Shown piece by piece: positions 8,788 to 19,200 of a stretch of 64,000 nt of DNA (the first letter of the stretch is position 1; every line of letters begins with the position of its first letter). The DNA lies in assembly GCA_943788505.1 (NCBI GenBank), contig CALSQR010000001.1:868001-932000 (forward strand), given 5' to 3'. The position numbers and the translations under genes are program-made. The stretch comes from an uncultured bacterium. GTDB taxonomy: Bacteria > Bacteroidota > Rhodothermia > Rhodothermales > UBA10348. The notes below the pieces were generated by a model. That model was not told the origin of the DNA. It was given only the letters and a program-made list of their open reading frames with translations, and ran no database searches.

Positions 8788-10393
8788 AGCTTATTCGACC
8801 ATCTAGGTCAATTGGAAAACTCACGATCATTCGGGTACCGCCGCCCACTGCATCGGAAACGGTCAATGAACCTCCGTGAGCCTCGGCAATCGCCTTAGAA
8901 ATGGCCAGGCCAAGTCCCGTGCGATGCCCCTCGCCTTTTCTTGTTCGAGCATCGTCTCCACGGTAATACCGCTCAAACAGCATCGATTTAATCTCAGGAT
9001 CGATCCCCTCTCCTGTATCCGTGACGGTAATAACGATATCACTGGCCTCGACACCCGCAGACAACGTAACGGAACCGCCAGTTGGCGTATGTCGAAGGGC
9101 ATTGCTGAGAAGATTACTGATGAGGCGGATTAGCCGCACGCCATCGGCCTGGATTACGGGTAATTCTTGCTCAAAGTCACCACTCAAGATCACCTGGCGA
9201 CGTTCGGCATCCGATCTGTGCATATCCAAAACATCAGAGAAAAGCTCGGGTAGTAGAACTTGTTCGAGGTGCACATGGGGCGAGGCGCCCTCTAGCCTAC
9301 TCAGTTCAAAAAGGTCATTCACTAGGCGTGTCACATACTCAACCTGTCGTTCGGCGGATTCAAGGGAGGAATGCACCTGATCCATGCGACCTTCGCCTTG
9401 ATAACGAACGGCTTCCTCCAAATGAGCTTTCATAGCTGCGAGAGGAGTTCGGAGGTCATGGCCTACGTTGGCCACGAGTTCTCGTCGCATCAGATCCGAC
9501 TCGCGAAGCGTTTCAAGGCTAGCCTCTACCCTGTCGGCCATATTATTGATAGTGTGGCCAAGGACGGCTATTTCATCTGATCCTTTGACCGGTATGCGCA
9601 GCGAGTTGTTAGCGGCTCCAGCGCCTGATCCTGAAGCTTGCTGTATGATTGGTGAGCCCATCTGATGAACGATGTTCGCCATTTTTCTCAATGGCCTGAC
9701 CAGCCATAGTGTTAGCAGAACACCCAACAGCAGTGCCATCATTATCGATACGATGGCAATAATCCGGATACTACGTCGGAAGGCGCTTCGGCTTTCCATC
9801 AACTCCAGATCCAAGGATCTGGTCAGAGGCTGGACCAGCAAGAGGCCAGTTGGAAACCCAACAGCGTCATACAACGGGGCTGACGCGAAACCACCCTGAA
9901 CTGCTTCATCCGAAAAATCTACCACCACGTCATCAAATGCTTCCTCGGAGTTAACGAATTCTGGGATAGAAAACATCGAGTCCAACGCTGTGAGTCCCCG
10001 ACCATTTGCGCCAGCACTCTCATCGACAAACGCATCTTTGGCCGGCCAAATGGGACGTGAAATATCTCCATTTAAATCGACAATGATGAGCGCGTCCGGG
10101 AAGCGATATCCAAGGTCCACCAATAACGCATCGGGAAAGCCACTCAAGTCGCTGCCTACCGACTCAGCCCGACGCTCAATCTCTTCAGCTGTCGCATCCA
10201 ATCGAGCTGCCAAGGCTGCTGCTGCTAGAGTCTCCTGAGCTCCACGCGCCGACCACATCGCAAATCCTGCTGCAAACACAGCAAGAACAAGCTGCAAAAC
10301 CACGAGAAGGGCTGCTACTCGCCAAAAAAGAGAGCGACCTACGGCCATTTCAGATGGTGGGCCGTGAGTGGATGACAAATCAGCATCTTTCAT
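8786..10393 (-). CDS. Membrane sensor histidine kinase
   Basis: This 535-residue two-component sensor has TM1 at about 24-48, a periplasmic domain of some 160 residues, TM2 at about 209-231, a HAMP linker (LVRPLRKMANIVHQM), a HisKA domain with the phospho-accepting His312 in VGHDLRTPLAA, and a HATPase domain with N box (LLSNALRHTPTGG), G1 (DTGEGIDPE) and G2 (TGLGLAISK). The HAMP segment carries a Ser/Gly/Ala-rich insert (QQASGSGAGAANNS). Its start overlaps the stop of the response regulator gene by ATGA (10390-10393), so the pair is translationally coupled. The signal is unknown. Confidence 0.95.
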   Translation of the reverse strand: MKDADLSSTHGPPSEMAVGRSLFWRVAALLVVLQLVLAVFAAGFAMWSARGAQETLAAAALAARLDATAEEIERRAESVGSDLSGFPDALLVDLGYRFPDALIIVDLNGDISRPIWPAKDAFVDESAGANGRGLTALDSMFSIPEFVNSEEAFDDVVVDFSDEAVQGGFASAPLYDAVGFPTGLLLVQPLTRSLDLELMESRSAFRRSIRIIAIVSIMMALLLGVLLTLWLVRPLRKMANIVHQMGSPIIQQASGSGAGAANNSLRIPVKGSDEIAVLGHTINNMADRVEASLETLRESDLMRRELVANVGHDLRTPLAAMKAHLEEAVRYQGEGRMDQVHSSLESAERQVEYVTRLVNDLFELSRLEGASPHVHLEQVLLPELFSDVLDMHRSDAERRQVILSGDFEQELPVIQADGVRLIRLISNLLSNALRHTPTGGSVTLSAGVEASDIVITVTDTGEGIDPEIKSMLFERYYRGDDARTRKGEGHRTGLGLAISKAIAEAHGGSLTVSDAVGGGTRMIVSFPIDLDGRIS

Positions 10394-11118
10394 GATGCAT
10401 CCGGATCAGGTAGCAAGAATTTATACCCCACGCCCCACACCGTTCGAATCAGTGTCGGATGGGAGGGGTCGGTTTCAACTTTTGATCGTAGGCGCTGGAC
10501 GTGAGAGTCCACGGTGCGATCATATCCTTCATATTGAAGATTCCACACCTTATCGAGGAGCTGCATCCGAGTGAATGGGCGGTCAGGATGGCGCGCCAGA
10601 AAAAGCAAGAGATCAAATTCTAGAACCGTTAGCGGAATCTCTTCATCGTCACGAAAAACTTGTCTTCGCGCTGGATCTATGCGAATCGTGCCAACAAGAA
10701 TGGGCGTCTCACTTTCCGGCGATTCCTGCGTTGATTCTTCCGTAAGCCGCATTCTGCGCAAAGCGGCTCGCACGCGTGCTACTAATTCGCTGAGGCTGAA
10801 CGGCTTGGTGATGTAATCATCAGCTCCCACCTCAAGGCCTACAACCCGATCCATTTCTTCGGACCTAGCAGTAAGCATCATGATGTAAAGAAGCGGATGG
10901 GATGCTCGTAGGCGACGACATACCTCAAGTCCATCCAGTTCCGGTAGCATAACATCGAGCAGCACGAGATCAGGGAGTTGCTCAGAGACAGCGTCAAGTG
11001 CAGCCGTACCTGTTTCAGCTGTTCGTACGCCGTATCCGGACTCCGTGAGCCTGTTGGAAACTACCTTCAGCAGTTCCTGATCGTCTTCTACCAGTAATAT
11101 GTCGGGAGTTTTTGCCAT
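10390..11118 (-). CDS. OmpR/PhoB-family response regulator
   Basis: The 242-residue protein has a receiver domain with acidic residues (LLVEDDQ), phospho-accepting Asp55 in LLLDVMLPELDG, the conserved Thr in MMLTARSE, and Lys in YITKPFSLSEL. A winged-helix DNA-binding domain follows (LTVLEFDLLLFLARHPDRPFTR to VDSHVQRLRSKVE and TVWGVGYKF). I start at the ATG at 11118 (MAKTPDILL); the frame stays open to an ATG at 11187, but the extra 23 residues are not receiver-like. It is the cognate partner of the kinase that overlaps its 3' end. Target genes cannot be read from the window; the divergent secreted-protein gene at 11292 is a candidate. Confidence 0.96.
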   Translation of the reverse strand: MAKTPDILLVEDDQELLKVVSNRLTESGYGVRTAETGTAALDAVSEQLPDLVLLDVMLPELDGLEVCRRLRASHPLLYIMMLTARSEEMDRVVGLEVGADDYITKPFSLSELVARVRAALRRMRLTEESTQESPESETPILVGTIRIDPARRQVFRDDEEIPLTVLEFDLLLFLARHPDRPFTRMQLLDKVWNLQYEGYDRTVDSHVQRLRSKVETDPSHPTLIRTVWGVGYKFLLPDPDAS

Positions 11119-11291
11119 TGGACGTGTATGCTTTAGGGAAATATAGCCTGTCAGGAGTGTGAATCGAACCCGCTCTGGATATTCCATACTTTCGTGACAA
11201 CTCGGCGCCTGCGCCTAGGTATACTTCATCCGAGAACCTGTCATTCCGCCATTAATACGTCGAAACCACCGCCGCAAAGAGATACTGAACG

Positions 11292-12227
11292 ATGAGGATC
11301 AAGATTTTAAGGCTGCAGAAGTACGCTTCTGTAAAAGTGAGCCTACATCTCCTTTTTTTGCTGTTTTTGCTCGCTACCGCTGGTGCATCCCTCCAGCTTG
11401 CTCGGGCTCAGACTCCTATTCAGGGCGATCAACCGTTGGTTGAATCAGCTCGTGACGTGTTTTCAACTTGGTTGCAGTCCCAACGTGAGGCTTTATCCAG
11501 GGTCAATTTATTCTCTGCTCGGGCCGATGTCGCCCACATAGTTCAGACACCGGATGGCGAACGAAAGGCTGAATATGGCTTTCTTTTTGACCGTTCTTCT
11601 ACCGAACGAGAAGGAAGTGGCGACATGGTTTATTTCCTGGTCGATGGAGATTCGCTGGACGTTTCTGAGCGCAAACGCGTAGACCGTGTTCTATCGAATA
11701 TGATGTCCCCAGAAATGGGACCTATGCTGAACAGTCTGATGCTTCCTGCTAGATTGATTTCTCGAGCACGTATGATTGGTGAACCCGAATTAGTGGAAAT
11801 CGATGGGAGGCAGCTTTTCCGATACCGATTCCTAATGGCGCCGCCAGAAGGCCGCGACGGCGGATTGCGCCGTCCCCCGCTGGGCGCACCTAGATCACCA
11901 GCAGCAGGTCCTCCTGGGGGCCGGCGCCGCAATCCTGGCCTTCGCGGCCCAGAACGCCCCTTCGATAGAGCTCCGGCGGCCCAGCTTGCGCTTTTTATTG
12001 ATCCGGAGTTGAATGAATTAGTCATGACGCGCATGATGATCAATCTGCCCAACGAAAGACAGCTCGTGGCCGAAACCAAATACAGCAGGCTTCAGGGCGT
12101 CGACATTCCGCTGCAACGTACCGTGCGCGGCGCTATACCCTTCCAAAGACGACTCCGGACGGTAACTGTGAACCTTAATCACACAATGCAGATATCCGAC
12201 GTCACCATCAGCCTCGATACTGACTGA
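11292..12227 (+). CDS. Secreted protein of unknown function, possibly LolA-like
   Basis: An N-terminal signal peptide (LHLLFLLFLLATAGA, likely cleavage after ARA) directs export. The body (residues about 50-180 and 235-311) is rich in paired beta strands such as ADVAHIVQTPDGERKAEYGFLF and LVEIDGRQLFRYRFLM, which resemble the LolA/LppX-like lipoprotein-carrier fold (outer membrane lipoprotein-sorting relatives). This is a fold impression, not a firm match. A Gly/Pro/Arg-rich insert lies at about residues 186-226 (GRDGGLRRPPLGAP ... GGRRRNPGLRG), probably disordered and positively charged. The gene is divergent from the two-component operon. Confidence 0.65.
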   Translation: MRIKILRLQKYASVKVSLHLLFLLFLLATAGASLQLARAQTPIQGDQPLVESARDVFSTWLQSQREALSRVNLFSARADVAHIVQTPDGERKAEYGFLFDRSSTEREGSGDMVYFLVDGDSLDVSERKRVDRVLSNMMSPEMGPMLNSLMLPARLISRARMIGEPELVEIDGRQLFRYRFLMAPPEGRDGGLRRPPLGAPRSPAAGPPGGRRRNPGLRGPERPFDRAPAAQLALFIDPELNELVMTRMMINLPNERQLVAETKYSRLQGVDIPLQRTVRGAIPFQRRLRTVTVNLNHTMQISDVTISLDTD

Positions 12228-12288
12228 GACGGACCGAGGAACCCTTTCCGGATTGGAGCACATAAGGGGCAGACCCTCAACTGCTCTC

Positions 12289-12960
12289 ATGCCCCATCAA
12301 TTGACACATCCGGACTTCCGGGACTTTCTTATTTCCCGCCTTTCCCAACCACTCCCGGGACAGATGGCGCAATTCCAGATGGCACCTTTGGCTAGACAGC
12401 AGCCCGAGATGGCGTCTGTGCATGCAAAAAAATGCAGGGAGGCCGGCGTTCTTGCCCTCTTCTATCCCGACTCAGATGGAATGCCTGCACTTTTGTTGAC
12501 CGTGCGCCCAAAGGCGATGAACAAACATGCTGGTCAGGTCGCTTTCCCAGGTGGGCGACGCGAAAAGGGTGAGGATCTTGAAGAAACGGCGCTTAGGGAA
12601 ACGGAGGAAGAGGTATTGATCCACCGCTCAAAGGTCGATGTGCTAGGTACCTTGTCTTCGCTGTATATCCCCCCTTCAAATTTCTGCGTCTACCCGTTCA
12701 TCGGATGCATCGACTATACGCCTGATCTATCCGTGCGCACCGAGGAAGTGGCAGATATGTTCGGCGTGCCGGTATCTCACCTAATCGATGCAGAGCGAAG
12801 ACGCGTGACTAGACGCTCCGTTGGCGAGGCAGAACGAGACGTCCCACATTTTCTCTTTCAGGATCGTTTTGTTTGGGGCGCAACCGCCATGATGATCTCT
12901 GAACTGGCGGCGGTCCTCCAGCCTTCACTGTTGGACATGAAACCGCTGGTCAGATCCTGA
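12289..12960 (+). CDS. Nudix hydrolase, CoA-pyrophosphatase (NudL) type
   Basis: It probably cleaves CoA or acyl-CoA into phosphopantetheine and 3',5'-ADP. The CoA-specific signature LLTVRP...NKHAGQVAFPGG precedes the Nudix box GRREKGEDLEETALRETEEEV, which keeps the metal-binding RE-x-EE glutamates; the usual Gly near the box end is replaced (EEVLI). The ATG at 12289 is preferred over a TTG at 12253 that would add 12 unconserved residues. The protein is 223 residues, slightly longer than the E. coli relative. The phosphohexomutase gene converges on it. Confidence 0.9.
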   Translation: MPHQLTHPDFRDFLISRLSQPLPGQMAQFQMAPLARQQPEMASVHAKKCREAGVLALFYPDSDGMPALLLTVRPKAMNKHAGQVAFPGGRREKGEDLEETALRETEEEVLIHRSKVDVLGTLSSLYIPPSNFCVYPFIGCIDYTPDLSVRTEEVADMFGVPVSHLIDAERRRVTRRSVGEAERDVPHFLFQDRFVWGATAMMISELAAVLQPSLLDMKPLVRS

Positions 12961-12976
12961 ACCAGTAAGTACAAGC

Positions 12977-14407
12977 TCAGTCCAGACCCAACTGCCGGAC
13001 AGCGTCATCTACCATGGTCTCGGACATCTCGGTTGAGCCTGCTTCTGAATAAATCCTGAGGACAGGTTCCGTACCTGACGGCCGGATCAAGAGCCATCCG
13101 TCAGCCGTGTGGTACTTGAACCCATCTACCGTCTCCGTTCTGGTGACTGGTTTGCCAGCAACTTGGGAAAGACCATCTTGCTCGGCTAGATGAATGAGAA
13201 TAGCGTCTTTACGCTCAGGGCTAGTGTGCTTGTCCTGACGAGAGGATGCATGAACCCCATACTGGGAGTGTAAATCTTTGACGAGACGAGAGAGCTCCTT
13301 GCCGCGTTTAGCCATCATTTCCAGAATGACCAAGCCGATATAAATACCATCTCGTTCCGGGATGTGCCCTTTCACGGCCATTCCTCCGGACTCTTCACCG
13401 CCAACAAGCACATCGCCTGCAAGGAATTCGCCACCGATATACTTGAAACCGATTTTCGTCGTAGTAACAGGCAGCTCAAGTGCTGCGCCCATCTTGTCCA
13501 ACATATCGGTCGTCGAAAACGTTTTGACGATTCGACCTGTCTGTCCTTTGTCGTTGTGGAGGTAGTCTACTAAAAGGGCTAGCAGATGGTGTGAATCAAC
13601 AAAGTCTCCATGCTCATCTGTCATTCCGATTCGATCTGCATCTCCATCATTAGCGATGGCTGCGTCACATCGATTTGATGTGATCATGTCCCGAAGGGCA
13701 TTCAGATTACGCTCGATCGGTTCAGGAGGGGTGCCTTCGAATCCAGGATTAATCGAATTGCGGTGCTCTATCACTCGATCCTCTCCGAGTAACTCCGTCA
13801 ATATTCCTTGGCCAGCACCGAACATGGCATCATGCACGACCTTAATGCCAGCTTCTTTTATTGCTTCGATATCTACAAGGGCTCGGACATGGTCGATATA
13901 GGCCTGCCTGATCGGCTGAACCTCTATCATTCCCTTGTTTACGTACCAATCAAATGATTCATAGCCGTATTCTTCAAATGATTCAATTCGACGTTCAACC
14001 GCCTCAATCATGTCAGGGAGAGCCGGTCCACCAAAGTCTGCTTTGATTTTGAATCCGTTGTACTCAGGGGGGTTGTGGGAGGCCGTAATCACAACCCCAG
14101 CCTGATGACCGCCCTTCAGTGTTGCCCATGAAACCGCGGGTGTCGGTGCATGCGTATCTGAGACTACCACTTTTAGACCCATCGAGGCCAATACGCAGGC
14201 AGCATGCTCCGTGAAGTCACGTCCGCGAAAGCGGGTGTCGTACCCTATGAGAACACTAGAGTCGGCGCCGTAGGTATCCTTAATCCATTCCCCAGTAGCC
14301 CTGGAAACCCGTTCCAAATTGTCTTTCGTAAAGCCGTCGCCAATTATGGCGCGCCAGCCATCAGTTCCAAATTTGATGATGGATCGCATGTGGGTCATTA
14401 TGGGCAC
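12977..14407 (-). CDS. Phosphoglucomutase / phosphomannomutase family enzyme
   Basis: This alpha-D-phosphohexomutase shifts phosphate between C1 and C6 of a hexose. All four family loops are present: the phosphoserine loop ITASHNPPEYNG (Ser110), the metal loop DGDADRIG, the sugar-binding loop GGEESGGM, and the phosphate loop RPSGTEP. The 476 residues fit the bacterial group I/PgcA-like range. In-frame ATGs at 14398 and 14389 are also possible; MRSIIKFGTDGWRA at 14389 is closest to the usual start. Glucose specificity would suit the glycogen genes at 55-61 kb, but specificity cannot be read from the sequence. Confidence 0.93.
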   Translation of the reverse strand: MPIMTHMRSIIKFGTDGWRAIIGDGFTKDNLERVSRATGEWIKDTYGADSSVLIGYDTRFRGRDFTEHAACVLASMGLKVVVSDTHAPTPAVSWATLKGGHQAGVVITASHNPPEYNGFKIKADFGGPALPDMIEAVERRIESFEEYGYESFDWYVNKGMIEVQPIRQAYIDHVRALVDIEAIKEAGIKVVHDAMFGAGQGILTELLGEDRVIEHRNSINPGFEGTPPEPIERNLNALRDMITSNRCDAAIANDGDADRIGMTDEHGDFVDSHHLLALLVDYLHNDKGQTGRIVKTFSTTDMLDKMGAALELPVTTTKIGFKYIGGEFLAGDVLVGGEESGGMAVKGHIPERDGIYIGLVILEMMAKRGKELSRLVKDLHSQYGVHASSRQDKHTSPERKDAILIHLAEQDGLSQVAGKPVTRTETVDGFKYHTADGWLLIRPSGTEPVLRIYSEAGSTEMSETMVDDAVRQLGLD

Positions 14408-14519
14408 CGTTTCGAAAAGACGTTCGCAAAAAATAGGTGACGTGGGTCCTGGGCTAGGCTCGTCTCTGGCCTGTTACATGTCAAGATACCAACCGCATCA
14501 GAATGAAGTCAGTCCGAGG

Positions 14520-16223
14520 TTATGAACTAGGTCGACTTTCAATGAGTTCTCTGGCGGAACGCAAGGACCCCTCGGTTACTTCACTCCCGCTGATTAACGA
14601 TGCAATCTCTTCACGACGTTCGGCATCGCTTAGCCGGGCCATATGTATGTGCGTATGACCGTCCTCGACAGACTTCAACACCTTGAAGTGAGAGTTTCCA
14701 GCAGCAGCTACTTGCGGAAGATGGGTGATAGCCACAATCTGGTGATATCCCCCAAGCGCCAGCATACAATCTCCCACTCGTTGGGCGATAGCTCCTGAGA
14801 TACCCGTGTCTATCTCATCAAAAATAAGTGTGGGAAGTCGGTCACTCTTAGCCAAAATGGACTTGAGTGCAAGCATGACGCGCGACACCTCTCCGCCCGA
14901 TGCAATACGCGCCAGTGGCATGGGATCCACACCTGCATTGGTTGAAATATAGAAGGTGCATCGGTCTACGCCGTCAACTCCTGCCACGAAACGCTGTCCG
15001 TCTATTTCGATCCATCCAGCCCCGTCTTCAGCATAGTCCAGATGAATTGAAAAGCGGCTCCCAGGCATTCCGAGATCAGCTAATTCTGATACGATCGCAA
15101 CTTCAATCTGTGATGCTACAGCCCTGCGTTTAGCAGACAGCCGACCAGCCACATCCGAAAGCTCTTCAGACGCCGTTTTGAATTCGGCATCGAGGCGAGA
15201 CAAGGCGCCGTCAAAATCTGCTGCCAGATCAAATCGTGCCCCAATGTCCTCTCGGTGCGCAATTACGGCCTCAATAGTCCCTCCATACTTGCGCTTGAGA
15301 CGATCAAAATCGATGAGCCGAGTGCGAATATCTTCTAACCGCTCCGGGTTGAATTCAATCCTCGAGTTGTAGTCCTGCAGGTAAGAAGCTGCTTCGGACA
15401 CAGAAATCTGAGCTGATGTAATCTCCTGGGCGGTGCGTTCGAAGGTATCATCGATGCGAACCAGATTCCTCAACTCGTTACGAGCGCGAATCAAAAGATC
15501 CGAAATCGCTGCATCCGAGTTATAGAGAAGTTCAAACAGAGAAGAAGTAGCCTCAAAAAGCTTTTCGGCATTTTCCAAAATGCGGCGTTCGGACTCAAGT
15601 GCGTCCTCTTCACCATCCTGTGGAGCCACTACATCAATTTCTTCGATCTGGAACGAGAGGAGTTCGTGTTCCTGTTTAAGCTGGCGCTCTTTCGACAACA
15701 TTGTCTCGCGCCGGCTCACGACTTCTTCCACTACTGCCCTGCGTTCTTTATAGGTCCGTACGAGGGCATCTAAGCCACCAAATCCGTCGACAAGTCCCAT
15801 ATGGGTATCCGACCGAAGTAGGGACTGATGATCGTGCTGACCGTGCAGGTCGACTAGTTCGGAGGCTACTTCTTTGAGCAGTCCTACCGTGGCCGGCGAG
15901 TCATTGATAAAGGCTCGACTTTGAGACTCTGTGACTTCACGTCTGAGAATTAGATGAGGCAGAACATCAATCCCATTATCCCGAAGTAAAGGGACAATGC
16001 GTTCATCTTCACCAGCCTCAAATTCTCCTTCAACAATAGCTTTTCGCGCGCCCGTACGTACCACGTCCGTCGAGGCGCGATCGCCCAGAATGAGCTTGAG
16101 CGCGCCTACTACTATCGATTTACCGGCACCGGTTTCGCCCGTGACTATGTTCAAGCCGGAATCGAATTCGACCTCGAGCTCCTCAATAAGGGCTACATCA
16201 CGGATGTAAAGTCGTCGAAGCAC
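14520..16223 (-). CDS. recN: DNA repair protein RecN
   Basis: RecN is an SMC-like ATPase acting in double-strand-break repair. The Walker A motif GETGAGKS lies at residues 29-36, a long coiled coil fills the middle (ELLSFQIEEID to EDALESERRILENAEK), and the C-terminal half has the ABC signature (RIASGGEVSRVMLALK), Walker B (LIFDEIDTGISG) and the His-loop (AITHLPQVAAAG). The 567-residue length is standard. It lies 76 bases downstream of secA on the same strand with no visible terminator between, so it may be cotranscribed with it. Confidence 0.98.
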   Translation of the reverse strand: MLRRLYIRDVALIEELEVEFDSGLNIVTGETGAGKSIVVGALKLILGDRASTDVVRTGARKAIVEGEFEAGEDERIVPLLRDNGIDVLPHLILRREVTESQSRAFINDSPATVGLLKEVASELVDLHGQHDHQSLLRSDTHMGLVDGFGGLDALVRTYKERRAVVEEVVSRRETMLSKERQLKQEHELLSFQIEEIDVVAPQDGEEDALESERRILENAEKLFEATSSLFELLYNSDAAISDLLIRARNELRNLVRIDDTFERTAQEITSAQISVSEAASYLQDYNSRIEFNPERLEDIRTRLIDFDRLKRKYGGTIEAVIAHREDIGARFDLAADFDGALSRLDAEFKTASEELSDVAGRLSAKRRAVASQIEVAIVSELADLGMPGSRFSIHLDYAEDGAGWIEIDGQRFVAGVDGVDRCTFYISTNAGVDPMPLARIASGGEVSRVMLALKSILAKSDRLPTLIFDEIDTGISGAIAQRVGDCMLALGGYHQIVAITHLPQVAAAGNSHFKVLKSVEDGHTHIHMARLSDAERREEIASLISGSEVTEGSLRSARELIESRPSS

Positions 16224-16299
16224 GCGGTTTCGTTCGGAATGATTGCCAAAAAGGCGGTGAGCAAAACGTCATTGATGCAGCGAACCTACCCCTTTGGGA

Positions 16300-19200
16300 T
16301 CAGCTTGCCTGACCATGACAATGTTTGTATTTCTTTCCGCTTCCGCAAGGACACGGATCATTTCGACCCGTTTTATCGGCCGTTATAACCGGAGCAGACT
16401 TTGCGGTTGGATCTTTCCCTGGTGCTTGGTTGCCATTGCTTCCTACACCAAATGAGCTTGGAGCCGACGCATGCGACGTCTTCGCCTTGGTTGGATCAAG
16501 ACGACGGGGTGCGGTGCGGCGGGCAGTTGGTGGAGCTTGCTGACGATCTACGAGCGGCCCGCTACGGAAGACGAAAGAGACAACTTCCTCATTGATCTCT
16601 TCTATCATCTCAGCAAACAGCTTGTAGGCCTCCATTTTGTATTCCACCAGCGGATCACGCTGCCCGTAGGCTCGAAGGCCAATACCTTCCTTCACCTCGT
16701 CAAGATTTCGGAGATGCTCCGTCCACTTTGCATCGATTAAGGAAAGAGAGGTAACCCGCTCCAACGCATCGTTCGCCTCCTGCCCTTCCGATGAAATCGC
16801 ATCCTCAATTCGTACAACGGCGCGCATAATCCGGCGGCCATCGGTAAAGTCTATAAACACTTTCTCCGGCTTCTTCTCTGCATCAGATGCCTGGAGCTGT
16901 TTCATGCTCTCCATAAACGGCTTTGCCAAGGCGGCGCGCTTTCTTGCATACATCTCCGTGGCCATGCGGTAGACTTCATCCGCTACACCATCATCGCCTA
17001 GTTTATGGAACCGCTCAGGATCCATATCCAAGTCAAGAGCCAAGATACGCAGCAAATCCTCTTGCAGGCCTTCCAGGTTCCCATCGTCATGGTGTTGCTT
17101 GACCATGCGGTCAATGATCTGACCTAATTGATCCTCGATGTCTCCTGCCAAACGCTCTCCCTTCAAGGCGTGGACACGACGGTCATAGATGACAGCACGT
17201 TGAGCGTTCAGGACATCATCATACTCAAGCTGGCGCTTCCTGATTGAGAAGTTATTCTGCTCAACCTTCGTCTGAGCACGCTCGATACTTTTGTTCACCC
17301 ACGGGTGCGTGATAACGGCACCTTCTTCGAGATTCAGCCTGTCCATGACTTTGGCTACCCTATCCGACGAGAACAGACGCATCAGATTGTCATCTAGAGA
17401 CACGTAAAACTGGCTCTCACCCGGATCTCCCTGACGACCGCTTCGACCACGAAGCTGCAAGTCAATCCGGCGTCCTTCATGGCGTTCGGTTCCGATGATC
17501 GCAAGACCACCGGCTTCACGGACACCTTCACCAAGCTTGATATCTGTACCACGACCGGCCATGTTGGTCGCAATGGTGACAGCCTTTTTCTGTCCGGCTT
17601 CAGAAACGATCAACGCTTCCGTCTTGGCTCTGTCTTGCTTAGCATTAAGTACATTGTGCTTTATGCCAGCTCGCGTCAACATGCGGGAATACGTCTCTGA
17701 AGACTCCACGCTAGTTGTACCCACAAGTACGGGCTGCCCCTTCTCGTTATACTCTCTGATTTTTTCAATGACGGCAGTAAGCTTTTCGCGACGTGTGCGG
17801 AAAACCAGGTCATCCAAATCCTTTCTGGCTATGGGTCGGTTGGTCGGGACGACCACTACTTCCATACCGTAGGTTTTGAAAAACTCTTCCGCCTCGGTCT
17901 CAGCCGTACCGGTCATACCGGCCAGCTTGTGATACATACGGAAGTAGTTCTGCAACGTGATCGTTGCGTAAGTCTGCGTAGCGGCCTGGATCTTGACCCC
18001 TTCTTTGGCTTCAATGGCCTGATGGAGGCCATCAGAATACCGTCTTCCGGAAAGCACACGACCAGTGTGCTCATCCACGATCATGATTTTGCCTTCCTGA
18101 ACGATGTATTCGGTGTCCTTTTCGAAAAGGATATATGCCTTTACAAGCTGCTCAATAGCGTGCAGTCGCGCGGCGGCGGCTGAATAATCGGTGTACAGCC
18201 CTCGTTTTTTCTCTGCGTACTCGTTCTTGAGGACTTTCAGGTCGTTATCGAGCTTGTTTTGACGCTTCTCATCCGTCAAGGAATCATCGCTTTTCAGTGC
18301 CCGCTCAATGTCGATGGAGCGCTCTTCTAGCTCCTTGTCCAAATTGACAGTCATTTCTCCCAGATCGGGCAGAATAAATAGGCCCTCGTCCTGACTAGCA
18401 GATTTGCCAATAAACTGACGGCCCTGTTCACTCATTTCAATGGAACGCTGCTTTTCATCGTAGGCGAAGTGCAGGTCCGCATCCACAATGGGCATATTCT
18501 TGGCATTATCCTGCAAATACAGAAATTCCGTCTTCTGCTTCAGCTGTTCGACACCTTGCTCCTGCAAAAGCTTGCGTAGTCTTTTATTGCGTGGGAAGCC
18601 GCGGTATGCTCTCAATAAGGCCAAGCCTGCCTCGGACTCAGCTTGATTAGCCGTACGGTTATCACCTGCTTCTAAGGCTTCATCCCGCTCTTTCAGCTTG
18701 CGCTCCGCTTCGCCAATAAAACCACCGACCAGCTTTTGCTGTGAATACACCAAGCGCTCAACGGGGGACTTGAATTCCTCGAACTGACTCTCGTCGGACT
18801 GAGGAACCGGACCGGAAATAATAAGCGGTGTTCTGGCTTCGTCAATGAGAACGGAGTCAACCTCATCCACGATAGCAAAGTGATGCCCTCGTTGTTGCAG
18901 GTGTTCAGGATCGTTCACGAAGGAGTTATCACGAAGGTAATCGAAGCCGAATTCGTTATTCGTTCCGTACGTGATGTCCGCCGAGTAGGCACTTTTGCGC
19001 TGATCAGTGTGGGGTTCATACTTGTCAATCACATCGACGCGCATTCCCAGAAACTCATACACAGGACCCATCCATTCAGCATCACGCTGCGCGAGGTATG
19101 GGTTGACGGTAATGAGGTGTACACCTTTTCCGGCAAGTGCATTCAGATAGACCGGAGCGATAGCGACGAGGGTTTTTCCTTCCCCTGTCTTCATCTCTGC

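Noticed and set aside
11155-11180. T-arm-like GGGTTCGATTC on the minus strand
   Set aside because: The flanking bases do not pair and no acceptor, D or anticodon arm can be built, so it is not a tRNA.
16401-18183. Several plus-strand frames inside secA
   Set aside because: They are antisense shadows of a fully conserved secA with no protein features of their own.
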